Below, piece after piece: positions 14,465 to 22,874 of a stretch of DNA of 48,785 nt (its first letter is position 1; each line of letters starts with the position of its first letter). The translations under genes were made by a program, and so were the position numbers. Location: NCBI GenBank assembly GCA_021772055.1, contig JAETNR010000034.1, positions 1 to 48,785 on the forward strand, given 5' to 3'. The DNA comes from Blautia sp. (lineage in GTDB: Bacteria > Bacillota > Clostridia > Lachnospirales > Lachnospiraceae). Below the pieces are notes generated by a model. The model was given only the letters and a program-made list of their open reading frames with translations, searched no databases and was not told the DNA's origin.

Positions 14465-15337
14465 ATGGGTGGAATAACCGAAAAAATAACAGAGTTCATA
14501 AAGGATCTGCTAACAGGCTGGATCACATCAAACCTGGATACCATGTTCACCGATGTAAATACCAAAGTAGAAACGATTGCTACAGAGGTTGGGAAAACAC
14601 CCCAAAATTGGAACAGTGGCATTTTTTCCATGATAAAAAATCTGTCGGATAATGTCATTGTCCCCATTGCGGGGATGATTATTACATTTGTACTGTGTTA
14701 TGAGCTGATTTCCATGATTATGGAAAAAAACAATATGCACGATACGGATACGTTTATGTTTTTCAAATACATTTTCAAGATGTGGGTAGCGGTATATCTG
14801 GTTACTCATACTTTTGATATTGCGATGGCAATTTTTGATGTAGCGAATCATGTGGTATCTAATGCTGGCGGTATGATAACCGGTTCTGCATCTATTGATG
14901 TTACAGAAGCATTGAAAACACTTCTTGAAACGCAGATTGAAGATATGGGAATCGGAGAATTACTGGGGCTTGGTCTGGAAACGATGCTGGTCAGTTTATG
15001 CCTAAAAATCATATCAGTCCTGATTACCGTCATTTTATATGGACGAATGATAGAAATATATCTTTATGTCTCTGTGGCACCTATTCCGTTTTCAACATTT
15101 ACGAACAGGGAATGGGGAAGTATTGGAAATAATTACGTGAAGGCATTATTAGCGTTGGGATTCCAGGGATTTTTTATGATGGTATGTGTTGCGATTTATG
15201 CAGTTCTGGTAAATGCTATTACAGTTGCGGATAATCTTCATACAGCTATCTGGTCAGTTGCAGCATATACAGTTATTTTATGTTTCAGCCTGTTTAAGAC
15301 CAGTTCCCTGGCAAAATCAATCTTCAATGCACATTAG
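14465..15337 (+). CDS. VirB6/TrbL-like membrane channel protein (CD1112 family)
   Basis: 290 residues with a soluble N-terminal part (about 1-60) and about six hydrophobic segments, including VIVPIAGMIITFVLCYELI, MWVAVYLVTHTFDIAMAIF, LCLKIISVLITVILYGRMI and ALGFQGFFMMVCVAIYAVLV. This is the polytopic inner-channel component of the type IV secretion apparatus. The C-terminus (LFKTSSLAKSIFNAH) matches what I recall of the CD1112 family. It directly follows Maff2 and precedes PrgI/VirB4, the usual order. Confidence 0.9.
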   Translation: MGGITEKITEFIKDLLTGWITSNLDTMFTDVNTKVETIATEVGKTPQNWNSGIFSMIKNLSDNVIVPIAGMIITFVLCYELISMIMEKNNMHDTDTFMFFKYIFKMWVAVYLVTHTFDIAMAIFDVANHVVSNAGGMITGSASIDVTEALKTLLETQIEDMGIGELLGLGLETMLVSLCLKIISVLITVILYGRMIEIYLYVSVAPIPFSTFTNREWGSIGNNYVKALLALGFQGFFMMVCVAIYAVLVNAITVADNLHTAIWSVAAYTVILCFSLFKTSSLAKSIFNAH

Positions 15338-15351
15338 GAGGAAACAAGAAT

Positions 15352-15780
15352 ATGGCATATGTTCCAGTGCCGAAAGATTTTTCAAAAATAAAGACAAAAT
15401 TAGCACTGAATTTAACTAAAAGACAAATTATATGTTTTTCTCTGGCAGGAATTTGTGGGGTTCCGGTCTATTTGCTGACAAAAGCAGGACTGGGAACAGA
15501 TGTGGCAGCAACGCTTATGATCATAGTGATGCTGCCATTTTTCTTTTTTGCAATGTATGAAAAGGATGGATTTCCAGCAGAGAAAATACTGCTTCACATT
15601 ATCCGGCAGAAATTTTTAAGACCTGGAATCAGGGTCTATCGTTCAAAAAACTTATATGATCGGATTATAGAGTACGATAAATTAGAGAAAGAGGGTGCAT
15701 GGCTTGAGAAAAAGGCAAAAGAAGCCAGGGAAGCGAGAAATCCGTTCCATTTCTTTAAAAAAGCAGACCGAAAAAAATAA
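15352..15780 (+). CDS. prgI: PrgI-family conjugation protein
   Basis: 142 residues. The start MAYVPVPKDFSKIKTKLALNLTKRQI and two adjacent hydrophobic hairpin helices (about 27-45 and 50-70) are the PrgI pattern (VirB3-like partner of VirB4). The tail is basic. RBS AGGAGG lies 8-13 bases upstream. The last 77 bases overlap the VirB4 gene in another frame, a long overlap for an operon. Confidence 0.9.
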   Translation: MAYVPVPKDFSKIKTKLALNLTKRQIICFSLAGICGVPVYLLTKAGLGTDVAATLMIIVMLPFFFFAMYEKDGFPAEKILLHIIRQKFLRPGIRVYRSKNLYDRIIEYDKLEKEGAWLEKKAKEAREARNPFHFFKKADRKK

Positions 15781-18217
15781 GAAACAGAAAACCGGACTTA
15801 CGAAAGAGGAAAAAAAGCGTCTGAAAGAACTTCGGATGATAAAAGCGGAGAATCAGAAGAAGAGGAAGCCTTTTACAGCGCAGGATACGATTCCATATAA
15901 GGAAATATATAAGGATGGTATCTGCAGAACGGATGATAACTATTATTCAAAAATGGTGCAGTTCTACGATATAAATTACCAGTTAGCGCAGAATGATGAT
16001 AAAGCGGCTATTTTTGAGAACTATTGTGAGTTCCTAAATTCATTTGACAGCTCTGTTGAGGTACAAATTACATTTCTTAATCAACAGGTGAATTTTGATG
16101 AGTATGCAAAAAATATTGATATTCCAGAGCAGGATGACTGTTTCAATGATATCCGGAAAGAATATTCGGATATGTTGAAAATGCAGCTTTCCAAAGGAAA
16201 TAACGGGCTTGTAAAAACAAAATATATCACATTTTCCATTAAAGCGGATAATCTGCGAAATGCAAAATCCAGGCTGGAGAGAATTGAAGCCAGTGTGTTG
16301 AATAATTTTAAGGTGATGGGAGCCATGGCAGAGCCTTTAAATGGAGTAGAACGTCTGAAAATTCTGCATGATGTGATGAATATGGACACAAAAGAATCTT
16401 TCCATTTCCATTATGGGATGGTTGCAAAAACAGGTCTGCAGACAAAAGACTTTATTGCACCTACCGGATTTGATTTTCGCAATGACAGCTATTTTCGGAT
16501 GGGACAGACTTTTGGATGCGTGTCATATTTACAGATTACATCACCAGAACTTACGGATAAACTGCTGGCAGATCTGCTGGATCTGGAAGAGAATCTTATC
16601 ATCAATATGCACTTGCGTCCCATTGATCCCAAGGCAGCTATTAAAAGTCTGAAAAGTACGCTGTCAAATATTCAGAAAATGAAAATTGAAGAACAGAAGA
16701 AAGCGGTCAGAAGCGGATATGATATGGATATTATTCCAACGGACATTTCTACATACGGAGAGGATGTGGAGGGATTGCTCAATGAAATCCAGTCCAGAAA
16801 TGAGAAACTTTTTGAACTTACTTTTTTGCTGATGAATACAGCGGATAATAAGAGAAAACTGGACAATATTGTGTATCAGACGGCAGGAATTGCCCAGAAA
16901 TATAATTGTAATATACGGAGACTTCAATATCAGCAGGAACAGGGACTTGTGGCATCACTGCCACTGGGAATGAACCAGACTGGAATACAGAGAATTATGA
17001 CTACGACTTCTACAGCAATCTTTGTTCCGTTTACCACACAGGAACTTTTCCAAGGCGGTGAAGCTCTTTACTATGGCTTAAATGCACTGTCAAACAATCT
17101 CATTATGGTGGATCGGAAACGATTGAAAACACCTAACGGCCTGATTTTGGGTACTCCTGGTTCCGGTAAGAGTTTTGCAACGAAAAGAGAAATTCTCAAT
17201 GTTTTCCTGATTACAGACGATGACATTATTATCTGTGACCCGGAGGGAGAATATTTTCCGCTGGTAAATGCCTTAAATGGTGAAGTTATTAAAATCAGTG
17301 CAAAAAGTAATGATTACATCAATCCTATGGAAGTGAACCTGGATGTTATTTATCATCCGGAGAAATACAGGATTAATGGCGATGTGGAGGATATTGATAC
17401 CATTATTGCTGATAAAGCAGAGTTTATCACATCTTTCTGCGAGGTCATTATGAAGAAACCTCAAAATGCAGAATTAAATGGTGATGAGGTTTCCATGATT
17501 GACCTGTGTGTAAAAGACATTTATAAAAAATATCTTTACAATGATCCAAAACCGGAAAATATGCCGACTTTGCAGGATTTCTATGAACGTCTGAACTTTT
17601 ATGCACCAGATAAACCAGCAGCACAGAACATTGCCAACAGTCTGCAGTTGTATGTAACAGGATCGCAGAATGTATTTAACCATCGAAGTAATGTCGATAC
17701 GCAGAACAGAGTGGTATGCTTTGATATCCGGGAACTTGGAACCACATTACGAAAAGCAGGGATGTTGATTGTCCAGCATATGGTTTGGACAAGAGTATCA
17801 CAGAACCGTAGTCGCAGGAAATCAACCCGTTATTATGTGGATGAATTTCACCTTTTGCTGAACCAGCCACAGACTGCTAATTATTCTATTGAAATGTGGA
17901 AGAGATTTCGTAAGTGGGGTGGAATCATTACAGGAATCAGCCAGAATGTAACAGATTTTCTTGGCTCTCTGGCAGTAGAAAGTATTGTGGGAAACAGTGA
18001 TTTTATCCTGATGTTAAATCAGCACAGTGGGGATCAGAAGATCCTTGCGGAGAAATTGAATATTTCCAAACATCAGATTTCTTTTGTAAATAACAGTAAT
18101 GCAGGAGAAGGGCTGCTTTTTTACGGAAATGTAATCATACCTTTTGCAGACAGATATCCGCAGGATACCAGAACCTATGCTTTGATGAGTACTAAACCGG
18201 ATGAGATTCAGACTTAA
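15704..18217 (+). CDS. virB4: VirB4/TraE-type conjugation ATPase
   Basis: About 837 residues. A very basic N-terminal 60 residues lead into the VirB4 N-terminal domain (DDNYYSKMVQFYDINYQL...). Walker A is GTPGSGKS near residue 485 (LILGTPGSGKSFATKREI), followed by IICDPEGEYFPLV. The Walker B-like RYYVDEFHLLL lies near 710, and GITGISQNVTDFLGS and the terminal arginine region follow. It powers the secretion channel at the membrane. TTG 15704 is preferred because GAGGG lies 8 bases upstream; GTG 15695 is an alternative with no properly spaced ribosome site. Either start lies inside prgI. Confidence 0.93.
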   Translation: MRKRQKKPGKREIRSISLKKQTEKNKKQKTGLTKEEKKRLKELRMIKAENQKKRKPFTAQDTIPYKEIYKDGICRTDDNYYSKMVQFYDINYQLAQNDDKAAIFENYCEFLNSFDSSVEVQITFLNQQVNFDEYAKNIDIPEQDDCFNDIRKEYSDMLKMQLSKGNNGLVKTKYITFSIKADNLRNAKSRLERIEASVLNNFKVMGAMAEPLNGVERLKILHDVMNMDTKESFHFHYGMVAKTGLQTKDFIAPTGFDFRNDSYFRMGQTFGCVSYLQITSPELTDKLLADLLDLEENLIINMHLRPIDPKAAIKSLKSTLSNIQKMKIEEQKKAVRSGYDMDIIPTDISTYGEDVEGLLNEIQSRNEKLFELTFLLMNTADNKRKLDNIVYQTAGIAQKYNCNIRRLQYQQEQGLVASLPLGMNQTGIQRIMTTTSTAIFVPFTTQELFQGGEALYYGLNALSNNLIMVDRKRLKTPNGLILGTPGSGKSFATKREILNVFLITDDDIIICDPEGEYFPLVNALNGEVIKISAKSNDYINPMEVNLDVIYHPEKYRINGDVEDIDTIIADKAEFITSFCEVIMKKPQNAELNGDEVSMIDLCVKDIYKKYLYNDPKPENMPTLQDFYERLNFYAPDKPAAQNIANSLQLYVTGSQNVFNHRSNVDTQNRVVCFDIRELGTTLRKAGMLIVQHMVWTRVSQNRSRRKSTRYYVDEFHLLLNQPQTANYSIEMWKRFRKWGGIITGISQNVTDFLGSLAVESIVGNSDFILMLNQHSGDQKILAEKLNISKHQISFVNNSNAGEGLLFYGNVIIPFADRYPQDTRTYALMSTKPDEIQT

Positions 18218-18244
18218 CGGACAAAAAAGCAGAGGTGAGGTACA

Positions 18245-21085
18245 TTGGGAAAACAAAAATATACGGCGAAAGAGAAGAAAGTCAGCCGTATGACCAGAAA
18301 TGGTCTGGTTGAGGAAAATCTTGCAACAAAGGAGACCAGAAAAGTTACAAACAGCGATCAGGAGTTGTCTTATAAACAGAAGGATGTAGAACAGGCATTT
18401 ATTACTTCTGAAAAGAAGAAAAACTCTCATAAAAAAGCTGAAAAGAAACAATTTTCCGAAAAAGTTCAGGAGGGAAATCCTGCGAAAAAAGAAGAGGCTG
18501 CAAACAGTCCTCCGGGAAAACGAAAAACACAGGGACGGTACAGATACCGGGACAAGCCTGCAGGTGTATCTGTGGATTCAGCGGTAGAAATACGTGAGCG
18601 CAAAGAAAAACACAGGAGCCAGTATCAGCGACAGAAAAAGAAACAGCAGAGCCTGCAGTTTGGAAAACTGGAGACAGATGGAAGTCTGAAGAAAGAAAAG
18701 AAAACTTCGTCTGAAACAGATGGAGGATATTTTCAGGCAGAGAAGAATGATGTTTCTACAAATCGAAAAAAAAGAACGCAGAAATATAGCCGAAAAACAA
18801 TAAAAACTTATCAGGAAGTGGATAAGGCTGCAAGAAAACAGGAAGCTGAAAGGCAGAACAAAATTCCGAAAGATTCTGTTTATATCAAGAAAACAAATGA
18901 GGAACAGAAAGCAAAGGTAAAGTATCATTTATATTTCGATAAAAAAACAGGGAAAACGGATGGTAAAAAGAAAACATTGTCTTCTGTTCCCCAAAAAGCA
19001 TTAAAAAATGCAGTATATCAGAAAACAGGCGAGGAAGAGGAGGAAAACAGTGCTGTAGATGCAGCGCATAAGCTGGTGCGTTCGAGTGAGTGGATATTAC
19101 AGGAACATAGCAGTCGAAATATCCGGAAGAATCGCAGTCAGATACATAAAGAAAACCGTTTAGAGCAAAAAGTCTGGAAGAGTGCAGCCAGGTATCAATA
19201 TCAGAAATATCTGGAAGAACATCCAGAGATGCAGAAAAAGCTGATCAGAAAATTAATACAGAAGCAGAGGATTAAGCGAGAGTATCAGATGGCATACCGG
19301 GCTGGGAAGATTGCAAAAGAAACAAAAGACACCTCAATCCGGTCAGTAAATCTTGCTACTAAAATTGCAAGAAAGGCACAGGAAGTATTTGTAAGAAATG
19401 TAACTACTCTGATCTCATTGGGGTTGTTATTGATTTTGCTTCTTTCTGTAATGACAGGATTTGCTTCCTGTTCGGCTATGTTTTCTAATGGAATTTCTAC
19501 GGTAATCGCTTCCAGTTACATTGCGGATCCGGACGAAATTGAAAAAGCAGAGTTGTATTATACGCAGTTGGAAGCCAGTCTTCAACAGAAAATAAACCAG
19601 ATGGAAGCCCGGTATCCAGGAAAAGATGAATACAGATATAACATTGGTGAAATCGGCCATGATCCTCATACATTGATCAGTTATCTGACTGCCAGTTATG
19701 GGGATTTTAAGTTTGATGAGATAAAAGGAGAACTGGAAACAATTTTTTCTTTACAGTACGGAATCACCGTAGAGGAAAAAAGTGAAACCCGGCAGGAAAC
19801 ATCTACAATACAGGTAGGGCAGTCATTGGGAAATGTTGTGACCAGTGGATACTGTAATTGTCCCATCTGCTGTGGCGTGTGGAGTGGAGGACCTACTGCT
19901 TCAGGGGCAATGCCACAGGCTAATCATACGCTTGCGGTTGATGCTGCAAACCCATTTCTTCCAATGGGGACGAAAGTAGTGATGAATGGGATTGAGTACA
20001 CCGTAGAAGATACTGGAAACTTTGCCCAGTATGGTGTCCAGTTTGATGTTTATTATGATAATCACGCAGTAGCTGAGGCACATGGTCATCAGACCTGGGA
20101 ATGTTTTCTGGCAGAGGGCAATCAGAACTCTGTGGAAGTTACCCGTACAGTAACTGCAGATGTACTGAATGTTTCTGTTCAGGCAAAACCGCTTAGAAGT
20201 GTTATTCTGTCCAGAATGGAAGAGGATGAGCAGGAAATTTATGAAGAGGTCTATTCCAACAGAGGAAATTTACAGACATATAAAACTCCGGTTGAGTTAA
20301 ACTGGTATGCCTATATCAGTACCTATTATGGGTATTCTGTAAACAATGGAACCGGGCAGACACAACTTCACAGAGGTGTGACGATTAATGTACGACAGGG
20401 AACAGAAGTGAAGTCAGCGATGAATGGTTTTGTTGTAGATGTAGGATATAGCGGAACTTTTGGAAATTATGTAGTTACGCAGGATAAAAAAGGTGTGCAG
20501 ATTAAATACGCTTATCTGCAGAGCATTTCGGTAGCAAATGGTCAGGAAGTAACAACAGATACTGTAATTGGTACAACGGGAAGTACAGGAAGTGCAACCG
20601 GAAGCCAGTTATATTTGGAACTGGTCAAAGATGGGGAATATTATAATCCTGTTTTTTATATCAGTACCGGAGATAGCGGGCTGTATGGTGGAGGCGGCAG
20701 TTATGATGATGAGACTGTGCGGAGATTATTTGCGGAAGCAGACAAATATCTTGGTATGCCGTATGTATGGGGCGGTTCCAGCCCGGAGACTTCTTTTGAC
20801 TGTTCTGGTTTTGTAAGCTATGTGTTTACCAATTCGGGTGTCTGCAATATGGGAAGACTTACTGCACAGGGAATTTATGACATTTGTATGCCTGTATCAC
20901 CAGAAGAAGCAAGGCCAGGAGATATTATCTTTTTCACTGGGACGTATGATGCGGGAGAGCCGGTTACCCACGTAGGAATTTATGCCGGAGATGGACAGAT
21001 GATCCATTGTGGAAATCCAATTCAGTATACGTCCATTAATTCTGCATACTGGCAGTCTCATTTTTATGCTTTTGGCAGGCCATAA
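18245..21085 (+). CDS. Bifunctional-type cell wall hydrolase of the conjugation system (CD1108 family, NlpC/P60)
   Basis: 946 residues from TTG 18245 (GAGGTGAGG upstream). Residues 1-380 are lysine- and glutamine-rich and probably cytosolic or disordered. One membrane helix lies at about 382-405. Outside are a 3D-like domain (about 530-625; SGAMPQANHTLAVD, DTGNFAQYG), then an M23 endopeptidase-like domain (about 700-800). Its usual metal ligands appear altered: HRGVTI in place of HxGxD and QLYLEL in place of HLHFE. A C-terminal NlpC/P60 domain has FDCSGFV (Cys about 852) and THVGIYAG (His about 908), with a further catalytic-type position at HCGNP. It opens peptidoglycan for the channel. The M23 domain is probably structural; NlpC/P60 looks active. 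Confidence 0.9.
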   Translation: MGKQKYTAKEKKVSRMTRNGLVEENLATKETRKVTNSDQELSYKQKDVEQAFITSEKKKNSHKKAEKKQFSEKVQEGNPAKKEEAANSPPGKRKTQGRYRYRDKPAGVSVDSAVEIRERKEKHRSQYQRQKKKQQSLQFGKLETDGSLKKEKKTSSETDGGYFQAEKNDVSTNRKKRTQKYSRKTIKTYQEVDKAARKQEAERQNKIPKDSVYIKKTNEEQKAKVKYHLYFDKKTGKTDGKKKTLSSVPQKALKNAVYQKTGEEEEENSAVDAAHKLVRSSEWILQEHSSRNIRKNRSQIHKENRLEQKVWKSAARYQYQKYLEEHPEMQKKLIRKLIQKQRIKREYQMAYRAGKIAKETKDTSIRSVNLATKIARKAQEVFVRNVTTLISLGLLLILLLSVMTGFASCSAMFSNGISTVIASSYIADPDEIEKAELYYTQLEASLQQKINQMEARYPGKDEYRYNIGEIGHDPHTLISYLTASYGDFKFDEIKGELETIFSLQYGITVEEKSETRQETSTIQVGQSLGNVVTSGYCNCPICCGVWSGGPTASGAMPQANHTLAVDAANPFLPMGTKVVMNGIEYTVEDTGNFAQYGVQFDVYYDNHAVAEAHGHQTWECFLAEGNQNSVEVTRTVTADVLNVSVQAKPLRSVILSRMEEDEQEIYEEVYSNRGNLQTYKTPVELNWYAYISTYYGYSVNNGTGQTQLHRGVTINVRQGTEVKSAMNGFVVDVGYSGTFGNYVVTQDKKGVQIKYAYLQSISVANGQEVTTDTVIGTTGSTGSATGSQLYLELVKDGEYYNPVFYISTGDSGLYGGGGSYDDETVRRLFAEADKYLGMPYVWGGSSPETSFDCSGFVSYVFTNSGVCNMGRLTAQGIYDICMPVSPEEARPGDIIFFTGTYDAGEPVTHVGIYAGDGQMIHCGNPIQYTSINSAYWQSHFYAFGRP

Positions 21086-21097
21086 GGAGGGGCGTAT

Positions 21098-21346
21098 TTG
21101 AACATTGAACGAATAAAAGAAGAACTTGCAAGAACCTACGTTAAGATTGAAAAGCTACAGAAAAAAGCAAGGGATCTGGAAGAACAGAAGAAACAGGCAG
21201 AGGATATGGAGTATCTGAAAATTATCCGAAGCAATGGAGTTTCCGCAGAGGAACTTCAGTTGATGATTGATATCAGTAAGGAGGAACAAAAAAAGATATT
21301 GGAAACCAGAGAAAAGGAGCAGACAGAAAATGAAGAAATTTCATAA
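21098..21346 (+). CDS. DUF4315 small coiled-coil protein
   Basis: 82 residues from TTG 21098 with AAGGAGGGG upstream. The first half is a continuous charged coiled coil (IKEELARTYVKIEKLQKKARDLEEQKKQ), followed by LKIIRSNGVSAEELQLMID. This is the DUF4315 pattern, invariably placed between the NlpC/P60 gene and DUF4366 in these elements. Function unknown. The 3' end overlaps the next gene by 17 bases. Confidence 0.85.
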   Translation: MNIERIKEELARTYVKIEKLQKKARDLEEQKKQAEDMEYLKIIRSNGVSAEELQLMIDISKEEQKKILETREKEQTENEEIS

Positions 21347-22826
21347 AAGAGCAGCTGTATTTTTAACCGCAGCTACGTTAGCAGGACTTCCGGCAGGAGC
21401 TTTCTTTTATAGTTCGCCCGGAAGTCTGACTGTATGGGCAGATAATGTAGAAGTGGAATCATCAGAAGAAAGCAGCCCGGAAGATGTTGATTTTTCAGAT
21501 GAATCAGAAGCTGAAATTCTTGCAGATCCAGTGGAACAGGCACAGGAAGATGCAGGAAATGATGTGACGGAAACACCGGAAGTAGGGATTACCTTTACAG
21601 AACCCGAAGGCTGGCAGACAGATACGGCAACCGTAAAAATTCAAGTGGAAGATACAAAGAATACAGGTGCTTTTTCTATTGCAAAAGTAGAAGCAAGACT
21701 TTCAGAAAATGGAGGATGGTCAGACATAACCGGAAATATGGAAGTATCCATCTCTTCTAATTGTAGTATTTATGTGAGAGTTACCGATCAGAATGGAAAT
21801 ACTTATGAGCAGAATCGTTACATAGAGTGTTTTGATAAAACCAAACCAACTATTATTGCGGCTGCGAAGAATGGGATACTGATCGTGCAGGGAGTTGATG
21901 CGGAATCGGGAATTGCTGCTTTGTATGTCAATGGAAATGAATTCACAGAACTGACGAATAATACATTAAATGTCCGTTTGCAAAAAGCGGATACTTCCTA
22001 TGAATACTTTACCCTGCAGGCAAAAGACAAAGCAGGAAATATGTCAGAGATCTATAAAGTAGGAAACCCTTATTATGAAAATCCAGATGCAGTAAAAGAG
22101 AATACAGAGGTTTCCGGAACGGAGCAAAATGCAGCTTCTTTGCCAGCCGATGGAACTGCAAGTAAGCCCACCAGTGCTACGGCAACCGTAACGGAACATC
22201 AGACAACGAATGAGACTGCTACTGCACCAACAGAACCAGAAAACACAGGAAATGAAACGGATACAGAAGCAGATACCGGACGGGTGCAGGGAGAAAGTTC
22301 TGCTTCCGGCATGTCAACAGGAACAGTTCAGGACAAAGGGGGAAAGGAATTTTATACGATCAAGACAAAAAGTGATAAGGTTTTTTATCTGATCGTAGAT
22401 AAGGATAAAACGGATGAAAATGTTTATCTTCTTACAGAGGTAGGCGAAAATGATCTGTTGAACTTTACGGATACCAACATGGTCACACTTCCACAGAACC
22501 AGGCTATTGCAGAATCCGCACTGCCACTTGAAACAGAGAAGATCACAGAGACACCGGAACCAGAAGTTACGATCATACCGGAAGAAAAGGAAGAACCTGA
22601 AAAGAAAAGCAATAATTCCGGCACGATTTTATTAATGCTGCTGGTTCTGGCAGGAGTTTGTGGTGCTTACTATTATTGGAAATTTATGAAAGGAAGAAAT
22701 ACTTCTTTTGATTATGAAGAGGACGAGGACGACGATGAGGAGGAAGATACAATTCGTGAGGATGATGAAGAATTAGAAGAATATGAAATGGAAGGTGAAG
22801 TAGAAGACGAAGAATCAGAGGAATAA
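21330..22826 (+). CDS. DUF4366 secreted, membrane-anchored protein
   Basis: 498 residues from ATG 21330, which gives a proper signal peptide (MKKFHKRAAVFLTAATLAGL..., cleavage near VWADN); the longer frame from 21267 would bury it. After an acidic stretch come Ig-like domains (about 75-250; ITFTEPEGWQTDTATVKIQV, KDKAGNMSEIYKV). Then a Thr/Glu-rich linker, a small globular part (FYTIKTKSDKVFYLIVDKD, typical of DUF4366) and one C-terminal membrane helix (ILLMLLVLAGVCGAYYYW, about 432-452) before an Asp/Glu-only tail. It lies on the outer face near the transfer channel, with an unknown role, possibly contact or channel scaffolding. Confidence 0.88.
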   Translation: MKKFHKRAAVFLTAATLAGLPAGAFFYSSPGSLTVWADNVEVESSEESSPEDVDFSDESEAEILADPVEQAQEDAGNDVTETPEVGITFTEPEGWQTDTATVKIQVEDTKNTGAFSIAKVEARLSENGGWSDITGNMEVSISSNCSIYVRVTDQNGNTYEQNRYIECFDKTKPTIIAAAKNGILIVQGVDAESGIAALYVNGNEFTELTNNTLNVRLQKADTSYEYFTLQAKDKAGNMSEIYKVGNPYYENPDAVKENTEVSGTEQNAASLPADGTASKPTSATATVTEHQTTNETATAPTEPENTGNETDTEADTGRVQGESSASGMSTGTVQDKGGKEFYTIKTKSDKVFYLIVDKDKTDENVYLLTEVGENDLLNFTDTNMVTLPQNQAIAESALPLETEKITETPEPEVTIIPEEKEEPEKKSNNSGTILLMLLVLAGVCGAYYYWKFMKGRNTSFDYEEDEDDDEEEDTIREDDEELEEYEMEGEVEDEESEE

Positions 22827-22874
22827 CTTTGTTTCACTTAATTACAGCGACAGGTGCAGAAAGGAGATTGAAAA

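Noticed and set aside
15412..15597. Minus-strand short frame opposite prgI
   Set aside because: Shadow frame with no ribosome site; prgI is well supported.
21267..21329. N-terminal extension of the DUF4366 gene
   Set aside because: It would place 21 charged residues ahead of a clear signal peptide; ATG 21330 starts the signal peptide directly.
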